NCBI RefSeq assembly: GCF_009727055.1
Contig: NC_052360.1
Span: 67,092,526-67,156,525, forward strand
Origin: Benincasa hispida
Taxonomy: Eukaryota; Streptophyta; Magnoliopsida; Cucurbitales; Cucurbitaceae
Direction of reading: 5' to 3'
Length of the DNA: 64,000 bases
In this document: in pieces, positions 45,677 to 56,864 of the stretch
Layout: the number at the start of each line of letters is the position of its first letter
Position numbering within the stretch: position 1 is the stretch's first letter
The notes under the pieces: model-generated
What the model was told of the DNA's origin: nothing
The model's database searches: none
Seen by the model: only the letters and a program-made list of their open reading frames with translations
Made by a program: the position numbers and the translations under genes

Positions 45677-46211
45677 GTTTATGGCCAGCACCTAAGCCAC
45701 ACACCCATGCGCCAGCGACTAGCGCCTATGCCAAGCACCATGCGCCCATGTCGAGCATGCCTTGCGGTGATACCTAGTGAGCCATGCGTCGAGGATGAGC
45801 GACCATCCTATGATGGCTAGCTCTTGCGATGGCTAGCTCTTGTGATGGCTAATTTGGATTGTGATGGTAGTGAATTGGCTTGCTATGCATTGATTATAGG
45901 ATATGCATTGAGTATGGACTATGCGTTGATGGCCTAATATGCGTTGAACATCCAAGGGTTTGTGGACGCATAAGAAGGATGAACTCATGGAGGATGTCAT
46001 CCGGACATGTGGCTTGTTAGGAGGAATTCTTAAACCTTAAGCAAATTAGGTGGAGGCATAAGAAGACATGTAAAGGATGGGGGCTATGCGTTGGTGAAAG
46101 GAGAAGAAGACACTTTGGCTTATGTTGATGCAAGATTGCGTTGATGGTGTAAGAAAGAGACACTTGGTCATGCGGCCAAGTAGGAGGTGTCGGCCATAGA
46201 GCAATCTTGGA

Positions 46212-46228
46212 CGCCTATAAATAGGGTC
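46212..46228 (+). promoter_or_regulatory. Possible TATA box of T2
   Basis: CTATAAATAGGG in the central part of the LTR, where the U3 promoter of a plus-strand element would lie. Seen only as a motif; use is unproven. Confidence 0.4.
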
Positions 46229-47763
46229 AAGGACTTCAGATGAGAACTCAAATTCTCTTCAAAGGACATAAAGAAGAGTATGTGAGGACTAAGTGGGAGA
46301 AGACCATGCGTTGGTAGCAAGACCATGCGTTGGTCAAGAAGTTCCAAGAGGGGAGATGCTGTCTAGCAGAAAAGACAGGAAGTAGCATCAACTTGGAATG
46401 AGAAGTTCTCCCAGACTACTCATGCGTTTGGAGTGATTTCAAAGCCATCTGAAAGATAAAAGAGTCTAGTTTCATGATGGGGCTAACAAAGAATAAGCTC
46501 CAAGGAATCGGTCTGGAAGCTGAGAAAAAGACAAAAGGGTCAGGCTGTCGGGTAAGCTGGGCCAGTATTGATATTTTGAAGATTCCGGCTAAACCACGAA
46601 GATTTATGATTTAAGATTTTATGGTAAGCTTTCTGAGACATTTTAAAACATGTTTTCAGAATGAAGTATCTTAAAATAAGGTCTGAAACTATGAGTAATC
46701 TAAGTTGATATTTGAATCTTGAATTTAGGGTTCAAAAAGGGAAACCAAGGAAACCTAAGGAACTTCGGAAAGGAAAGTTCCTAACCAACCAAGGTGAGTG
46801 GTTATTGTGTGTTGTATTTTTGATATAATAGGTAAATATATATAGGGGATAATATTAAATTGGCATGATCAGGGATATATATTTATCTTATTACTATGCT
46901 TGTTGAGATATTGCTTGTATGTTTGTTTTAGAAACTGAAATTGTACCTGGGATACATAGTTAGCATGCTTGAAAAGGGTACTTGACGGGAAAATATAGTC
47001 AGCTTCGGTCGGCGGGAAATGATAGTCGGTGACGATCGACGGGAAATATAGTCAAGTTACCTAAGCATAGTTACCTAAGCATAACTAGCCGGAAAATAGT
47101 CGATGTACACATTGGCGGGATAATAGGGTACAGGGAAAGTTTCCACAGGAATTGTTGTTGTCTTAGTATACGTGTGAAAGTACTGGGGATGTTTTTATTA
47201 TGTGATAACCAACGATCAAGCTGAGGATTGATTGTTTTAACCAGCGATCGAGCTAGGAATTGTTCAGCGGGTTGGCTGGAAAATAATATTGAACTTGTGG
47301 TGATGTTCTTGTTGACTATGCATTACTTTCCCAAAAGTATATTTCTGTTGACAAAGTTATTTGTTTATCTAAAGGCACCACTTATTAGGCTTTAGGCTTT
47401 ATAGCTCATGTTTTTCATGTTTTATGTTTTACCCTTACACCCCCCCCCCCCTCCACGCGATAGTGAAAGGTGAGGAGTTCCAGGGTGCTGTTAAGGTCAA
47501 GGTCTGCCACATGCTACAATTACACTTCCGGAGGGTTTTACAGTTGTTGTTTTAAACTTTATAATTAAGTCTTGAAGTTGTATAAACTTTATATTGTAGA
47601 ATAAAATGGGCCTACTTAATCAGTTGATTGTTCAATTTTTATATTGGTAGCAGAGTTATTTCAGCAAGAGTTATTAGGCAGTAAGTGTCAACGAAAGGGT
47701 TGATAACTGCTGCAATCATGCCCTTTCCCAGTTTCAGAGGGTAGTCTAGGGCGGGGTGTGACA

Positions 47764-48487
47764 AGAAGAGTCAACATCTATCTCATCTGCATCGATCTTG
47801 CTTGGTCGGCTCTTCATGAAAATGACCAAAACCAAAATTAATGTAGATGAAGATACTTTTTCTATTGAGTTTGACAGGGAGGTAGTTAAGTTTAACATTT
47901 TTATGCTATGAAATCCTTCACCACCGAACATGCAAATTCTTTGTGCCAGATTGATGTGTTTGATTGTTTTGGGCAGGAAGTTATATGGGATGTCTACAAT
48001 GACGAGGAGGATGACTTAGGGGTCTTGATTTCTCTAAGAGGAGCTTTCCACCTTGTCCATAACAGAGCCTGTAAATATGTCCAATTCTTCTCCTAATGAT
48101 TCATCTAAAAAGGTGCTTCTTTTTGTCTTGTAGGCACTAAAGAGGGAATTGAAAGAGCTTCCTAGCCATCTCAAGTACATCTACATTGGAGAGGCCGAGA
48201 TGTTGCCTATGATTAAATCAAAGGATTTGACTAGTGAGCATGAGGAATAATTGGTGGAAGTCCTGTAGATATATAAGCTATCGATTGGTTGGACATTGGC
48301 AGATATCAAAGGAATTGGCCCAGTTGTGTGTATACACAAAATTGCACTTGAATAATGTGCTTAGCCATTCCAACAGCCCCAACAGTGACTGAACCCCGTG
48401 TTGAAAGAGGTAGTAATGAAGGAAATCTTTAAACTCCTAGATGCGGATATAATCTACCCTCTTGCTGATAGTGAATGGGTTAGTCCC
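47764..48487 (+). pseudogene. A protease end and linker to reverse transcriptase
   Basis: It reads ASILLGRLFMKMTKTKINVD and FSIEFDREVVKFNIF (end of the protease, matching B), then a frameshifted acidic linker, KRELKELPSHLKYIYIGE, IGWTLADIKGIGP, and the reverse transcriptase entry FKLLDADIIYPLADSEWV. It is cut at 48487 by E3 with the GTCCC duplication. It has several stops. Confidence 0.85.
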
Positions 48488-50339
48488 TATAATGCAGAAT
48501 TTGATAAATATGATTGATGATGTTCTATGCTTGAAATGATGTGATACTACCGCTAGATATGCGTTAATGATGGGTGTTCACATAGTATGCCATGCGTTGT
48601 CACAAGTTTCCTTACGATAGAACCAAGTGTAATTCCACCGTAAGTTTCTCGGTGTGATCCGAGGTCGAACACGTGGATTGATTTAGGTTATTGTGGTATG
48701 TTCATGATATAAGCGACCAGGTTTTCAATCTTTAAAAATGTGTTTGTATAGGTATATAAATTGCGATAAAAATAAAGTAAAGCAGTAAAGATGCGATAAT
48801 AAAATGAAATACAATAAACCTAAGCTAGATGATACAAGATACAGGCTTCAGGTTACAAGATGCTGGGGTCAAAGCTAGCTGTGAAAGTTGTGCAAAGACA
48901 TGGAATGCGGCGGCAAGTCTTATGAACAGAACAGAAAGAGAAAGACAAAGAATATAACAACGCAAGTTCTCAATTGCGTTGAAGCTACAAATGTTGTTCC
49001 GCTCTTCTCTTGGCATACACCTTTCAGTGATCGGCCACGATCCCATATGTCTGTGGCGAAACAGAGACTAACGTAATGAATGCAAGGTTGCTTCCATGTC
49101 TGGAAGTACTACTTGCTTTAGTTAATGCATTCTTCTAACCTTCTCTCGATAGGTCGGAAGGGCATCTTCACTTCTGCTCTCACAGGTGAAGATTTCGTCT
49201 AGCATGCCTTAGCTAAACGCATTTTATATATTTAACACAAATTAATTACTTGGTTAATTCATATTGCTTATCAGGGAATTAAGAAGACATCATGAAGAAA
49301 GTGATTGACGGGTGAACGAAAATAGACAGAAAATGGTAAATGAAAGCTATCGAAATATTTAATATCTCTATTAAGAATTTGATACATGGTGAATGCAGAG
49401 GTAAAGAAACAGTGAAATACAACGATGAAAGAGATAGAACAGATACAAACAAGTGCCAATGTCTTGGAACTAATTTGATGGAAATCCGCTTACCGGATAG
49501 GATGGATTTGATGGTAGGAAGACTTCCCTCTCAGGCTTGCTCCACTGGTAGTAGGGATCTTTGTAGAGAGCTTTCAATCGGGTGTTTGGTAGATTAGATC
49601 TGAGATTCACCTCTCGGCCTTATCTCGTCTTCTTCCCGGATTTCTTCACTTAAGAACNTAGAGAGCTTTCAATCGGGTGTTTGGTAGATTAGATCTGAGA
49701 TTCACCTCTCGGCCTTATCTCGTCTTCTTCCCGGATTTCTTCACTTAAGAACTTAGCTCAGCCTTTTCCCTCAATAGTTTTGCAGAACTTACCCCGTATC
49801 CTGTAGCATGATTTTTCTCTGAAATCTCTGGGGTATTTATAGGTGTAGGTCTTTGACTCCGGCCGTGTGGTCCCCACTAATGGTTATGGTAATTCCAAAG
49901 ATGGAGGGATATTATTCCTTCTGTTATGCAATCAAACCGTTAATTCTGCACAACCGTTAGTTGTACACGTGTCTCAATCCTCTGCTTTTGCGTTGCTCAG
50001 CTGCATGTTTCGATCATGGATTCGCATGCGGTGTTATTTTTATTACCGCATACGGTTGCACACAGCTCTAGATCGACTGTCGCATTGCGCCGTCATTGCG
50101 GTAATCGTCTCTTCATTGTTGATTGATGAGCATAATGTGACAAAGATGCGTTGATCAGTTTCTCGTGAGCCTTGAGCGCAAGCGGTGACTTGGTCTCCTG
50201 CAAAACAGAGTAAAATTCAGCTTATCTTCCATCTTTATGGTGTTAATGGGTGTAATTGCAAACATTTATAATTATTGTAATACTAGGCTAATTTTCTAGA
50301 TAAGGTGGCATAAATAACTTGTATTTCTACAAGTTATCA
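48488..50339 (-). mobile_element. E3: family-E-like insertion in A reverse transcriptase
   Basis: On the + strand it starts TATAATGCAG and ends AAGTTATCA, flanked by GTCCC (48483-48487 and 50340-50344); the A frame resumes across it. The start was probably TG and is mutated. In minus orientation it begins TGATAACTTGTAG, close to the TGATAACGGG start of E2, and it has the block CGTGTTCGACCTCGGATC near its other end. The middle is not clearly like E1 or E2, so it may be a sister family. Non-coding. An assembly fault lies at 49564-49752. Confidence 0.75.
49564..49752 (+). repeat. Exact 94-base duplication around an N (assembly fault)
   Basis: Bases 49564-49657 and 49659-49752 are identical, separated only by an N at 49658. 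This is what an unmerged contig overlap joined by a one-base gap looks like. The true sequence probably has one copy. Confidence 0.93.
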
Positions 50340-50344
50340 GTCCC

Positions 50345-50971
50345 ATACATGTAGTGCCTAAGAAAACAGGCGTTAATGTGGTAAAAAATGTGGAGGGTAC
50401 TTTAATTCCTGTTAAAGTTCAAAATGGGTAGAGGATATGTATAGATTTTAGAAAATTGAATGCTATGACTAGGAAAGATCACTTTCCTATTCCTTTTATT
50501 GACCAAATGCTCGAAAGGTTAGCTGTAAAGCCTTTCTTCTATTTTTTTTTATGGGTTTTTAGGTATCTATCAGATCCCTATTCACCAGGAAGATCAACAG
50601 AAGACAACCTTTACTTACCCCTTCGCTACCTTTGCTCTCAGAAGGATGCCGTTTGGATTGTGCAATGCCCTAAGTACATTCCAACGCTGTATGATGAATA
50701 TTTTAAATGAGTTTATTGATAATTGCATATAGATTTTTATGGATGAATGTATGGTGTATGGAAACTCTTTCCCTAATTATCTGTCAAATTTATTTAGAGT
50801 CTTGCAAAGATGCATTGAGTCGAACTTAGTGTTGAATTTTGAGAAATATCATTTCATGGGCTTGCATGGAATTGTACTTGGGCACATTATTTCTGAAAAG
50901 GGTATTCAAGTTGATCCTGTGAAAGTTGACACTATTGCTAAGTTCCATTACCCCACAAACATGAGAGAGGT
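50345..50971 (+). pseudogene. A reverse transcriptase
   Basis: It continues after E3: HVVPKKTGVNVV, ICIDFRKLNAMTRKDHFPIP, FIDQMLERLAVKPF, then frameshifted LRRMPFGLCNAL, and FMDECMVYGNSF, where relatives have FMDDF, so the second catalytic Asp is Glu. It goes on to LNFEKYHFMGLHGIVLGHII and HYPTNMREV at the H insertion (50967-50971 GAGGT). Stops and shifts make it a remnant. Confidence 0.88.
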
Positions 50972-52456
50972 TGACAGGCCCGAGATTTACATCGTTAATA
51001 AACCCTAAACCCAATCAAAAGAATACTTATAGATTATTGAACCACTACATATACTACTAGGTAACACAAGTGAAAAGTACGGGGTCGAATCACAGAGAGG
51101 TCAAGAATTAATTTCTTCTTAAGCTAAATTTGACTATGGAAAGCGATAAAAATGGGATTTTGTTGTTTGGTTGACAGAAAAATTAAATGCGAAAACCAAA
51201 TTGTGGGAAAGTAAGATAAATTGAGAAAGAGAGAGATCGAGTATAAGATTACCTTCACTGGTTTAGAGATCGTAGGGTTTTCTATGAATCTAATAATCAA
51301 TCAATTATGAAAACATGCTTGAATTAACTATTTCATAAGCCTAATCGAATGTAGGACAACCCATACAAACTCCTTGATGAGAATTAACATGTATTTAATC
51401 CCTAAATTATCTAACTCATTACAAAGGCAATTTACTTAGCTAATTGCATTACATTATTGGATTGATTAAGATATTAAGTAAGAATGGCCAATTCTATCCT
51501 AATGTATTTCCAATCTTTAAGTTTTATTATCAATTAGGTGATCCTAGATTGCCAAGAAATCATGCCAAAATCAAACTCAAACCTATTGCTACTGAATTAA
51601 GTATGCTCTCAATGCAATTACGGACATCAAAACACACATAGCAAAGATAAACATACAAGAAATCGAGTTATCAATTCATCAATCTTGTATGCTTGTGCTA
51701 GAATTTAATTCAAAGAAGGGAAATCGCAAAGAAACAGAAACATCTAACTAAGAATCCATAAGAAACCCAAAGAATTCATGAAAATCCCTACAAACCTAAG
51801 AAACCAATGTTGTGGCATTCGAATGTTCATTGAATTTGACTCACGATGCCAAGATTTACAATTACAAATCAAAATAAAAGGAAATCTCATTAGTTTTGGC
51901 CTGGAATGGCCAAAACCGAACAACATGCTCCATAAAATGACCTAACTCTCCTCCCTCCAATCTAATTTGGAAAGAAAACATTTATAATATCGCCGCAATG
52001 TTGCAATGCTAGGAAGAGCGTTGCAACGCTTCTATCGATTCAGCCCTCAAACATCAGGGATGCACTGCAATGGTGGCTTCGATGCTCACTTGCAACAGGT
52101 GTGCGCACGTGGATGTTGGCGTTGCACTAACTATCACACCATTGTAATGCCAAGAGTAGCGTTGCGATGCTGCCTTGCATATGCAGCTTCTGCCACTCAA
52201 TGTTGCGCGAGCGTTGAGGGTATGCAAGTAACGAGCGTTGCAATGCTCTAACCAGGGCATTTTGGTTATTTCCACTCCTTTGAAGCTTGGATGCTTAAAT
52301 CACCTCCAAATTTTCTCAAATTAACCATGTTTCTCATCAAATGGCTAACTCTACCTCTTGATTGCTCGACACCTACAAAATAAGACAATTAACACATAAA
52401 TCCCTTAACGAGCCTAAACTAAGAAAGGAAATATATCTATTTTTTTAGAGCTATCA
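50972..52456 (-). mobile_element. H 3' LTR
   Basis: On the + strand it runs TGACAGGCCCGAGATTT...AGAGCTATCA; 1485 bases. It pairs with 55020-56156 over the shared part with scattered differences. It carries GTTGCAACGCT-type words at 51990-52250, as the B LTRs do. Left flank GAGGT may be one target duplication. Confidence 0.88.
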
Positions 52457-53768
52457 AACACCCCCAACTTAATTCTTGCTCGTCCTGAGCAAGGTAGAAC
52501 AAAATATAGACATGAAACTTGTGATGCAAATGAGTTAACTCGAATTCAAGACTAAAAATAAATAAATTTTCTCAAAGAAAGGGTCATTCAAATGCATGCA
52601 CTAAATAAAAAAATTTAAAACTATTTCTCTATTCCCTACGTGTGTGTATGCTAAGCCAATCCTATCTAGGTCTCTAATAACCCTGGAAGTTTTATTCAGT
52701 CCTCAACTCGTCTTACTCCTACTTTGGCTTGGAGGATAAAGTATTAAGCTCCCTAGACTCAAGGTGGCAATGTAACACTTAAGGGAACCAAACTTTTATT
52801 CTACTTTTTTTTTTTTTTTACTTTACACAAAAAAGGAACTCTTGTCCAGACTATGGCACCTTCGTTTTGGCTTTCCCCCATGGGTTACATGAAAGACATC
52901 CAACTACAAGAAACATGTTCTTCAAAAATGCCGAAGCTTACTCATTCCTCAAGGGCACTTTAGCTCAGAGGGAAACTACAGGTTTGATAGCTGCCTCAGG
53001 TTGATCATACTCTTGAGAAAGAGGAGTAATCCCCTTTAAAAATATCATACAAACTTACTTTTACTCTACAACATGCTTGCCTTTTATTTAGTATACAACA
53101 GGCTTTTAATTTACAAAATAAGAGTTCGGCGAAAACCTAAGCATGCATTACTAAGTTGAGCTTCAATTACTTAACAACTATCACCTAGACCTTCTGAGGT
53201 GACAACAAGAATATGGACCAAATAACCCAATCCTAAGCATTCCAGACCACAAATAAGACCTATGTGCTTAAAATATGCAAGGGAATCAAGAAAATTTTTT
53301 AAATTTAGCCCAAAATCATGCATACATTTTGTGAATCCTAAACTGTCTAAATCCTATCACAGAAAGTCATCATCACAATACATGCATCAATCATATCAGT
53401 AGCTTAACCACAAAATCTGAGCTCAAGTGCTCAAAGACTTGCCAGACATGCATATATAACTACCACTGCCAACTTAAGACAATACATTGTCCCTAATGTA
53501 TCCCTAACCAAAGCCCAAAGCAAATAAAGACAAGAGAATAGAAAACATCCCCTATATGCATTTTTGTGCATGGTGTTTGAGGTGTGTAGGAAGGCTCACC
53601 ACTCAAAAAATGTTTCTTTGTTTTTTTAGGGACCAAGGAGAGGAACCTATAAAAGAAAAATAAAAACTAAGCTAGGAAAGTAATAAAAGAAAACAAGTAA
53701 ATTTGTTCACCTGGCTGCCTTCAGGAAGCGCAAATTTTGAATGTCGGTTGCTCGATGTTCTTTTCCTG
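52457..53768 (-). other. H polypurine tract and 3' internal region, no gene
   Basis: The minus strand reads TAAGTTGGGGGTGTT (52471-52457) before the 3' LTR. The remaining 1.3 kb shows no frame with support; it has a T run at 52807-52820. It takes the place of pol in a full element. Confidence 0.75.
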
Positions 53769-54905
53769 TCAAGATACGAAAAAATTCTCATATTTCTCAG
53801 GCCCTTTCTTCCTTGAATCCATGAAACTACTCAATGGGAGCAAGCTTTTGAAACATTCAAGGACTCCAGAGACATAAATATTTTTGAATTTTTTCATTTT
53901 TGGAAAAGTAAATGCAGACTCGACTAACTCTACAAAAAATAAAGACTCGAACTTGTGATGTAAAGATGAGTAATGTTTAGAATTAAATAGGGAGCTAAAG
54001 GGAAGAACAGAATGAGGCTTGGTGGCCTCCAACTCTTTTACCTGAAGCTCTTCGAAATGAAGTACGGGCTCGTACTTAACCTCATTGACTTGTTCTTGGC
54101 ATGACAGAGGATCATCATCATCATCATTGGTCAAAGGGAATTCCTTGATAAGATCGGCCTCGGTGCCATAGACGATGGGAAACCCTGAACTGTTCTCTAA
54201 AGTCGGCACGAAATGTGCAAGATGAGGGTTAACATGGACGTCAACTGCCACGAGGGCTTGAGTCTCAAGGTGAGACTCAATATACTCCTGCTCATACTGA
54301 GAAAAACCATTAGCAAGTTTACATATTATAGAATCCAACATTATACTTTGGCTGGTAGCTTGAGGAACCAACTGCTCAACTTGATGATCGATGCTAGTCA
54401 CTTCACTGCTCAGTTCGGTATGATCAAAAGATGGTTCCATCCAGAATCTTCTAATCTTCCAACTCATTCAGTAATCTGAGCAACGACGTCATTCAGATTC
54501 TGAAATTTAGTTCTAGCTTCGTATCTGGAATAGAAGCTATTCTGCTGGAAACTCAAGGGTTCTTGATGACTAAAGGAGGGTTCTTGCACAAACTCACCGG
54601 ATACCTGAATTGAAGGAAGATGCATGCATCGATGACAAGGTTTGTCTAGGTATTTCCCATGGAGGATAATAATTGCGCTCAGGACTACATGAAAGCTAAG
54701 GACATGCTTCGGATGGATGACCTTGAAACGAACATATTTGATATGTCTCAAGCTCCTGTAGTTGCCTAGTAGTCAACACTTGAACAAGAGAGGTTAGTTT
54801 AGATATTTGATTTTTTAGCTCATTAAATTCATTTACCACTTGTTCTCTTCACTAATCCGTATACTTTGCACGAAGCGCATAATAGATATTCAAATTGTCT
54901 GCCAT
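53769..54905 (-). pseudogene. H gag-like gene with unrecognised C-terminal part
   Basis: From ATG at 54905 (MADNLNIYYALRAKYTD) the frame meets two stops, then NELKNQISKLTSLVQVL (likely coiled coil) and a knuckle-like ICSFQGHPSEACP, which resembles the CxxC-H-C of Athila gag with one Cys lost. After frameshifts an open frame of 232 residues (54467-53769) follows: acidic stretches (NDDDDDP), SSEVTSIDHQVEQLV and KMKKFKNIYV. I do not recognise that part; it is longer and more intact than its surroundings. It may be a lineage-specific gag tail. Confidence 0.6.
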
Positions 54906-54994
54906 GAGAAAATAAATAGAAACACAAAAAAGGAAACTATTTTTGGGGTTTCTAAAGTTAAAAAGTCAAATTCAACCAAAAGAGATTAATTGGC

Positions 54995-55016
54995 TTGCCT
55001 CTCCACAACGGCGCCA
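54995..55016 (-). other. H primer binding site (tRNA-Asp-like)
   Basis: The minus strand reads TGGCGCCGTTGTGGAGAGG three bases after the 5' LTR end. The first 11 bases match the Athila/Tat-type tRNA-Asp site; the rest diverge. Confidence 0.8.
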
Positions 55017-55019
55017 TTT

Positions 55020-56156
55020 TGACAGACCCGAGATTTTCGTCGTTAATAAACTCCAGCCCAATCAAAAGAATACTTATAAATCACCGAATCACTATTTATA
55101 CTACTAGGTAGTACAATTGGCAAGTACGGGATTGAACCAAAAGAGGTCAATAATTAATTCCCTAAGTTGAATTTGACTATTGAAAGCGATAAAAACAGGA
55201 TTTTGTTGTTTGGTTGACAGGAAAATTAAATGCGAAAATTAAATTGTGGGAAAGTAAGATAAATTGAGAAAGAGAGAGATTGAGCACAAGATTACCTTCG
55301 CCGGTTTAGAGATGTAGGGTTTTCTATGAATCTAATCATCGATCAATTATGAATCTATTTCTTAAGCCTAATCAAATGTAGGACAACCTATACAAACTCC
55401 CTAAAGAGAATCAACATGTCGTTAATCCCTAAATTAACTAAGCTCATTACAAAGACAATTTACTTAATCGATTGCATTACGTTCTTTGATTGATTAAGAC
55501 AATAAACAAGAATAGCCAATTCTATCTTAATGCATTTCCAATCCTTAGGTTTTGTTATCAATTAGGTGATGCTAGATTGCCAAGAAATCATGCCAAAATC
55601 AAACTTAAACATATTGCTACTGAATTAAGCATGCTCTCAATGCAATTATAGACATCAAAACAAACATAGCAAAGATAAACATACAAGAAATCTTGTTATC
55701 AATTCATCAATCTTGTACGCTTGTGCTAGAATTTAATTCAAAGAAAAGAAATCACAAAGAAACAGAAATATCCAATCAAGAATCCATAAGAAATCTCAAA
55801 GAATTCATGAAAATCCCTGCAAACCTTAAAAACTGATGTTGTGGCCTTTAAACGTTCATCGAATCCGACTCACGATGCCAACATTAACAATTACAACTCA
55901 AAATAAAAGGAAATCTCATGAGTTTTGGCCTGGAATGGCCAAAATCGAGTAACATGCTCCATAAAATGACCCAACTCTCCTTCCTTTAACCTAATTAGGA
56001 AAGAAGACATTTATAATATCATCGCAACATTGCAACACTAGGAAGAGCGTTGCAATGCTCCTATCGATTCAGCCCTCAAGCGTCACAGATGCATTGCAAC
56101 GGTGGCTTTGACACTCACTTGTAACAGGCGCGCACACACAAATGTTGGCGTTGTGC
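55020..56156 (-). mobile_element. H 5' LTR, truncated
   Basis: On the + strand it starts TGACAGACCCGAG and follows 50972-52110 closely, and then stops at ATGTTGGCGTTGTGCT (about 56156), 340 or so bases short of the expected end. The next base begins MULE sequence. Confidence 0.85.
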
Positions 56157-56330
56157 TATGGAATTCAATTGTTTAGAGATTCTTTGTTTACATGCAACTG
56201 TTGCAGTTGCACTGCGACACATACATGTTCAAACTCTGTGCGCAAAGTGGTTTACTATTGAATGTCTACTTGTTGCGTACGCAGAATCAATTTACCCAGT
56301 TCGTCGTGGCAAGAATGGAGGTGACAATCG
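56157..56330 (+). pseudogene. MULE transposase, SWIM zinc finger part
   Basis: From 56158 it reads NCLEILCLHATVAVAL, where CLH is the CxH half of the SWIM finger, then HVQTLCAKWFTIECLL and AYAESIYPV. The last stretch is the conserved Y-[AS]-x-x-[IV]-x-P-V tail found after SWIM in MuDR-type transposases. The first half of the finger and the DDE core are missing. The frame continues after L1-V at 60229. Confidence 0.8.
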
Positions 56331-56864
56331 TGTTAGGGTCGATGCCCTAAATCTCGTGGGATCTGTAGTTTGTAACTGTAATGTACAAACAATTTTATTT
56401 ATTTAGTAAAATATGAGATATTTTATTCGACATTTAGTAACATTAACCCACAAACCAATAAACTAACATCTAAGGTTATCTTCTGTAGTTTCAATATATA
56501 TGTAGAGACATACAGGTGGATCATGTTTAAGTGATAACTTAAATGGTCTACAGTAGATGGATAAGACTGGGTACCTTATCCTGGCGACACTACGAATATG
56601 ACCCACTTTATAAATGTTACAATTGTTGTATACTGCTACAAATAATCTAATCCTGGTCATTCATGTAGTGACATGTGAGCGGCGATATTCTATACAAAAG
56701 AGTTTGTATAAGACCGGACCACAAAATGAGTAGTCTCATTATATAACACCGTTAATATAAAGACTTACATTTCATGATGATGACCATAGGTGACATGACC
56801 TGAATCCTGGGTGAGTTGTGAACTCTTGCCTATGAAGGTGGTCTTTGATTTATATGGGTGAGAG

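Larger units (their letters stand above)
45028..47763 (+). mobile_element. T2: solo LTR of gypsy type in A protease
   Basis: Starts TGTGAAACCCGG and ends GGCGGGGTGTGACA, flanked by AGAAG (45023-45027 and 47764-47768). 2736 bases, no internal domain. A TATA-like CTATAAATAGGG lies at 46215. Other contents: frequent ATGCGTTGG words (45290-46370), a 33-base tandem repeat (45561-45676), and a C run at 47440-47451. Ends match those of T1; a Del/Tekay-type gypsy origin is inferred from ends and length. No coding frame is credible. Confidence 0.85.
12420..50971 (+). mobile_element. Element A: Athila/Tat-like Ty3/gypsy, the backbone of the nest
   Basis: The pieces of A are 12420-12844, 44681-45027, 47764-48487 and 50345-50971. 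They read in order: end of gag, protease, linker, and reverse transcriptase to the connection region. The inserts between them are B, T2, E3, and then H, each with a 5-bp duplication except H, whose far end is lost. The protein pieces resemble B at every step, so A and B belong to one lineage. A has several stops and an altered reverse transcriptase motif. Its 5' end is lost at L2-a; RNase H, integrase and both LTRs are not in the window. Confidence 0.85.
50972..56156 (-). mobile_element. Element H: non-autonomous LTR retrotransposon in A
   Basis: Minus strand: truncated 5' LTR (55020-56156), primer site, a gag-like region (about 54905-53769), 1.3 kb without a gene, polypurine tract, and complete 3' LTR (50972-52456). 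The internal region is only about 2.56 kb, with no protease, reverse transcriptase or integrase. The LTR start TGATAG, the GGGGGTGTT polypurine tract and the TGGCGCCGTTG primer site match the Athila/Tat pattern of B, so H was probably mobilised by such elements. The 5' LTR breaks off at 56156 against MULE sequence, so the second target duplication is lost. Confidence 0.85.

Noticed and set aside
45417..45704. 95-residue minus-strand frame with an 11-residue repeat (LAEATRRM-like)
   Set aside because: It arises from the 33-base tandem repeat inside the T2 LTR; since 33 is a multiple of three the frame stays open by chance. No family match.
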